Shown here: in pieces, positions 6,253 through 9,053 of the stretch
Numbering within the stretch: the first letter of the stretch is position 1
Layout of the letters: each line of letters starts with the position of its first letter
Origin: Paracoccaceae bacterium
GTDB lineage: Bacteria > Pseudomonadota > Alphaproteobacteria > Rhodobacterales > Rhodobacteraceae
Assembly (NCBI GenBank): GCA_007123625.1
Contig: SKKS01000323.1
Location: 1-9,053 of the forward strand
Direction: 5' to 3'
DNA: 9,053 nt
Notes under the pieces: model-generated
Told to the model about the DNA's origin: nothing
What the model saw: the letters and a program-made list of their open reading frames with translations, nothing else
Databases searched by the model: none
Position numbers and translations under genes: made by a program

Positions 6253-7355
6253 CCGTCCTCCGTGATCAATACAATCCCCAGCGCCAGCAGCACCGTGGCG
6301 ACCGGCAGCGCCCATCCCGCAAGCAGGACCGGGATCTGCCCGTTCTCGCCCAGAACCTGCGCGAAATTTCGCAGAAAGAACAGCGCGAATCCACCCAGAA
6401 TCGTGGCCAGCGCCCGCACCCCTGCCCCCCCGGACCGTGCCAGATAGGTGCTGGACCCGGCGGCGAGAAGCATCATCGCGGCCAGCAACAGCGGCAGCGA
6501 CAGTTCCATCTGCAGCCAGACGCGGTGTTCCAGCGCGGCGAATCCGGCGCGTTCCAGCGCGGCGATGAAGCCGGGCAGATCCCAGATCGGTATGGCGCCG
6601 GGCCGCGCGAAGCTGTCGCGGATCTGGCTGGGTGTCAGGTCGGTCGGCAGAGTCATCCGCGCGGTCGACGTGGCGCGGTGCTCGGGGTTGTCGGCGCCAA
6701 GGTCCCAGTCGCGCGCAGCAATCAGTTCCCACGCGCCGGGGCTCAGGCGCGCCTCGTGCGCGCGCAGGCGCCGCACCACGCCGCCGCCGTCCTCGACATC
6801 GTTGGCGAATATCAGGAAGGTCGCATCGCGCAGGACCGTGCCATCGGTGCTGGCGCCAACCGCGTTGATGACCATCTGCCCGCCCTCGAGCCCCTGTCGC
6901 AGCCACAGCCCGTCACGGGCCATCGCCACGGCGCTGGCCTCGGTGCCGCGCAATTGGGCAAGCACGCGCTCGTATTCGCGGCTGGTCCCGGCCACCAGCG
7001 GGTTCATCACCGCGACAAAGGCGCTGCCCGCCACCAGCGTCGCCAGCACCGGTAGCACCAACATCCGCAGCCCCGACCGCCCGGCGGCGCGCACCACCAC
7101 CAGCTCGGACGTGCGCGACAGTGACAGGAACACCGACATCGTGGACAGCACAACGATCAGCGGTGTGATCTGATAAAGCGTCTGCGGCGCGTTCAGCAGC
7201 GACAGGCGCAGGATCTGCACGAACCCCACCTGCTGGTCCGACAGGCGCCGGACCTGTTCGACCATGTCCAGCAGCACCAGCATCCCGGCAAAGACGCCGA
7301 ACACCAGCAGGAAGCTCTGCCCCAACCGACGGATCAGATACCGCCCCAGGATCAT
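6249..7355 (-). CDS. lptG: LPS export ABC transporter permease LptG
   Basis: Inner-membrane half of the LptB2FG transporter, which extracts LPS from the inner membrane and pushes it onto LptC and LptA. The product has 368 residues, close to the family norm. Three N-terminal membrane helices (about 12-32, 60-79, 98-118) are followed by a large periplasmic beta-jellyroll region (about 120-280) and three C-terminal helices (about 284-303, 313-330, 341-363). SELVVVRAAGRSGLRML (83-99) is the cytoplasmic coupling segment expected to contact the ATPase LptB. HRVWLQMELSLPLLL and FFLRNFAQVLGENGQIP are typical of LptG. The start was set at MILGRYLIRR because homologues begin there and it makes a 4-bp ATGA overlap with lptF; the open frame extends 21 codons further into lptF. 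Its Shine-Dalgarno match is weak, so translation is probably coupled to lptF. Confidence 0.95.
   Translation of the reverse strand: MILGRYLIRRLGQSFLLVFGVFAGMLVLLDMVEQVRRLSDQQVGFVQILRLSLLNAPQTLYQITPLIVVLSTMSVFLSLSRTSELVVVRAAGRSGLRMLVLPVLATLVAGSAFVAVMNPLVAGTSREYERVLAQLRGTEASAVAMARDGLWLRQGLEGGQMVINAVGASTDGTVLRDATFLIFANDVEDGGGVVRRLRAHEARLSPGAWELIAARDWDLGADNPEHRATSTARMTLPTDLTPSQIRDSFARPGAIPIWDLPGFIAALERAGFAALEHRVWLQMELSLPLLLAAMMLLAAGSSTYLARSGGAGVRALATILGGFALFFLRNFAQVLGENGQIPVLLAGWALPVATVLLALGIVLITEDG
6257..6261 (-). promoter_or_regulatory. Ribosome binding site deciding the lptD start
   Basis: GGAGG on the minus strand lies 4 nt before the ATG at 6252 and is formed by the last codons of lptG. It supports this start over any upstream start in the longer open frame and suggests lptD can reinitiate or be loaded independently as well as by coupling. 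Confidence 0.75.
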
Positions 7356-8485
7356 GCTGCGCTCACGTCTGGCAGTGGCCTGCGGCCCATCTGGCCGCGG
7401 CGGCGGCCCAGCCACCACAGCACCACCCCCACCGCGGCCAGCCCCGCCACCGACGACACGAACGCCAGTCCCGCGAGCGTCGGATCGCGCAGCGCGGGCC
7501 GCGCCATCGCATTATCCAGCAGCTGCATCAGCGCCAGCAGCACCACGGCCCCCGCCACCTGCCGCCAGGGACCCAGGCGGCTGAAATCGCCCACCAGCAC
7601 GACCGAAAACCCGATCAGCGCCGCCACCACCGCCATCAGCGGATGCGCGAAGCGGTTGGCCAGCTCATAGCGCAATTGCGCTGGTGTCGCGCCGCTGATC
7701 TCGATCAGCTCGGGCGGCGGATACAGCAGCTCGGCGGTCGAGAATTCGCGCACATCACGCCCGCGTCCGATCGGCCCGATCAGCGACCCGATGTCATAGG
7801 TCATGTCCTGAAAGCTGGCGATCACCAGCCGGTTGGTCGTCAGGTCATGGATCTGCGCCATGCCGTCCAGCATGACCAGTTTCGGTCCCAGCGGCCCCGG
7901 CGCCAGCAGGGCACTGCGCGCGGTATAGTCGATGCGGCTGCCTGCGGCGCGGCTGTCCGACAGAAACACGCCGCGCAACTCTCCGTCCAGGGTGATGTCG
8001 CGCACGAATACGGTGATCCCCTGCGCCGGGCTCTGGAATCCGCCGGCGGTCAGGAAACGCGCGGTGATGTTCTCGGCGATTTCGGCTTGTCGCTCGGCCA
8101 TTTGAGCACGTGCGGCGGGCATCAGCACATGCATCAGCACCAGCAGCATCACCGCTACCACTGCGCCAAAGGCCACCACCGGGCGCAGCATCCGCAACGG
8201 CGACACCCCCGCCGCGCGCATCACGGTCAGTTCGCTTTCCCGCGTCAGCCGCGCCGCCACATAAACCGCCGCTGCAAAGGCCGCGACCGGCAGCACCAGG
8301 CGGATCACGTTCGGCAGCGTCAGCGCCGACAGCTCCAGAAACACCAGGAGCGTCTGTCCGCCGCCCACAAGCTGGTCGAACAGCCGCACCGCCCGGTTGA
8401 CCCAATAGACCGACACCAGCACCAGCGCAAAGAACGCGAACACCCCGAGAAGCTGGAGAAACACGTATCTGTCTAGCCTGCTCAC
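7352..8485 (-). CDS. lptF: LPS export ABC transporter permease LptF
   Basis: Partner of LptG in the LptB2FG inner-membrane LPS extractor. The product has 377 residues: three helices (about 10-28, 56-78, 102-122), a periplasmic jellyroll region (about 125-275) and three more helices (about 281-299, 308-327, 336-358). SELTVMRAAGVSPLRML (84-100) is the coupling segment facing LptB, and LPNVIRLVLPVAAFAA in helix 2 is typical of alphaproteobacterial LptF. I chose a GTG start at 8485, giving (M)SRLDRYVFLQ, because homologues begin with this sequence. No ATG lies near it: the open frame runs upstream into the divergent gene, and the next internal ATG is in the coupling segment. The ribosome binding site is weak (GCAGAG region). 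It is the first gene of the lptF-lptG-lptD-surA operon. Confidence 0.95.
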   Translation of the reverse strand: MSRLDRYVFLQLLGVFAFFALVLVSVYWVNRAVRLFDQLVGGGQTLLVFLELSALTLPNVIRLVLPVAAFAAAVYVAARLTRESELTVMRAAGVSPLRMLRPVVAFGAVVAVMLLVLMHVLMPAARAQMAERQAEIAENITARFLTAGGFQSPAQGITVFVRDITLDGELRGVFLSDSRAAGSRIDYTARSALLAPGPLGPKLVMLDGMAQIHDLTTNRLVIASFQDMTYDIGSLIGPIGRGRDVREFSTAELLYPPPELIEISGATPAQLRYELANRFAHPLMAVVAALIGFSVVLVGDFSRLGPWRQVAGAVVLLALMQLLDNAMARPALRDPTLAGLAFVSSVAGLAAVGVVLWWLGRRRGQMGRRPLPDVSAA

Positions 8486-8727
8486 GCCGTGCTCTGCCCC
8501 GTCGTCCGTGATCGGGGCCCTGCGCAGGCCCCCGGCGCGCAGGTTAGTCGCTTTCCGAGCGGGGGAAAACCCGAGATTACCGGCCGCGCCACGGGCGCTG
8601 TCCGCAACTTCACGCGGGTTCGCCACACCTGCACCCGCAGTGCCGCAAACGCAGTTCCCCTTGAATTCCTCCGCCCGATGCGACACTTCCGGGACAGCAA
8701 CGCCCAACAGGACGAAAGTGCGACGCC
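8486..8727. promoter_or_regulatory. Divergent intergenic region upstream of lptF
   Basis: This 242-bp gap should carry the operon promoter for lptF (minus) and the promoter of the VOC gene (plus). A near-palindrome, GGGGCCCTGCGCAGGCCCC (8514-8532), lies about 30-47 nt upstream of the lptF GTG. It pairs GGGG+CCTG with CAGG+CCCC around one unpaired C and could be a leader hairpin or operator. Minus-strand TAACCT, about 65 nt before the GTG, resembles a -10 box, but the -35 position is poor. On the plus strand TTGAAT (8661-8666) has no fitting -10 box. No promoter is assigned with confidence. Confidence 0.4.
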
Positions 8728-9053
8728 ATGACCCTTCCGTTCCACCTTGCCTGTCATGTCGACGATCTGGACAAAGCGCGCGCCTTCTACGGTGGTGTGC
8801 TGGGCTGTACCGAAGGACGCAGCACCAACGCCTGGGTGGATTTCGACTTCTTTGGCCACCAGCTTTCGCTGCACCTGGGCGCACCTTTCGATACCGGTCC
8901 CTCGGGTCAGGTGGGCGAACACACCGTTCCGATGCCCCATTTCGGCCCGGTGCTGGAGATGACGCACTTCCACGCGCTGGCGGAGCGCCTGCGCGCGGCG
9001 GGAGTCGCGTTCATCATTCCGCCCACTGTGCGCTTTCAGGGTAGGCCGGGCGA
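8728..9053 (+). CDS. VOC (glyoxalase-fold) family protein, 3' end cut off
   Basis: Open to the window end; 108 residues are visible and the C-terminus is missing. The vicinal oxygen chelate superfamily includes glyoxalase I, extradiol dioxygenases and fosfomycin/bleomycin resistance proteins; the substrate cannot be told here. Seen in the sequence: a first beta-alpha-beta-beta-beta module with LACHVDDLDKARAFYGGVLGC (residues 7-27), EGRSTNAWVDFDFFGHQLSLHL (29-50) and the start of a second with HFGPVLEM (71-78). His6 and His71 sit at the places where metal ligands usually fall; the last expected ligand, a Glu, would lie beyond the window. There is no signal peptide. The Shine-Dalgarno is poor (GAAAG about 9 nt before the ATG). 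It is divergent from lptF, with no evident functional link to LPS transport. Confidence 0.85.
   Translation, partial: MTLPFHLACHVDDLDKARAFYGGVLGCTEGRSTNAWVDFDFFGHQLSLHLGAPFDTGPSGQVGEHTVPMPHFGPVLEMTHFHALAERLRAAGVAFIIPPTVRFQGRPG

Noticed and set aside
6253..6906. N-terminal extension of LptD into lptG
   Set aside because: It would put 218 unrelated residues before the signal peptide; the ATG at 6252 has a GGAGG and the ATGA overlap.
5604..7055. Long plus-strand open frame (483 codons) opposite lptD and lptG
   Set aside because: It is the antisense shadow of two confidently identified genes. Its translation is rich in Arg, Pro, Gly and Gln with no recognisable domain, as expected from high GC.
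8489..8731. Plus-strand 80-codon frame whose stop overlaps the VOC start as ATGA
   Set aside because: The overlap looks operon-like, but there is no ribosome binding site, the frame begins almost at the lptF start, and the composition is low-complexity Arg/Pro/Ala. Chance is the simpler reading.
8486..8884. N-terminal extension of LptF to an ATG at 8884
   Set aside because: It would add 133 residues unlike any LptF and run through the divergent VOC gene; the GTG at 8485 matches the family N-terminus.

Overview
The window looks like chromosomal DNA from an alphaproteobacterium, most likely of the Rhodobacterales (Rhodobacter/Paracoccus/Roseobacter group). The reasons are strong GC bias, family-typical LptF, LptG, LptD and YicC proteins, and a small PAS_5-type protein characteristic of that group. 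This assignment is by recognition, not by database search. No RNA genes, insertion sequences, CRISPR arrays or phage genes were seen, and coding density is high.

Layout, left to right. On the minus strand, yicC (676-1608) is followed after 3 nt by gmk (34-672): an RNase-family protein and guanylate kinase, probably co-transcribed. Divergent from yicC across a 161-bp gap is a plus-strand PAS_5-like gene (1770-2420). It converges on a large minus-strand operon, and the 230-bp convergent gap holds a strong bidirectional stem-loop (2521-2567) that is probably a shared terminator. The operon runs lptF (start 8485) - lptG - lptD - surA (stop 2651). Its first two junctions are 4-bp ATGA stop/start overlaps. 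Upstream of lptF a 242-bp divergent gap leads to a plus-strand VOC/glyoxalase-fold gene that is cut by the window end.

How the genes work together. LptF and LptG form the inner-membrane part of the LptB2FG lipopolysaccharide extractor. LptD is the outer-membrane beta-barrel that receives and inserts LPS. SurA is the periplasmic chaperone that helps fold barrels such as LptD. One transcript would therefore make both ends of the LPS bridge plus the chaperone for its barrel. LptA, LptB, LptC and LptE are not in this window.

I found no convincing evidence of an undescribed multi-gene system; this is a conserved housekeeping envelope region. The items worth a second look are small: a 15-bp tandem repeat inside the SurA signal peptide, a perfect hairpin between lptD and surA that bears on the true surA start, the G-rich loop of the convergent terminator, and a CxxC plus two C-terminal cysteines as the only cysteines of mature LptD. 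In addition, the operon ends at surA rather than continuing into pdxA and rsmA.
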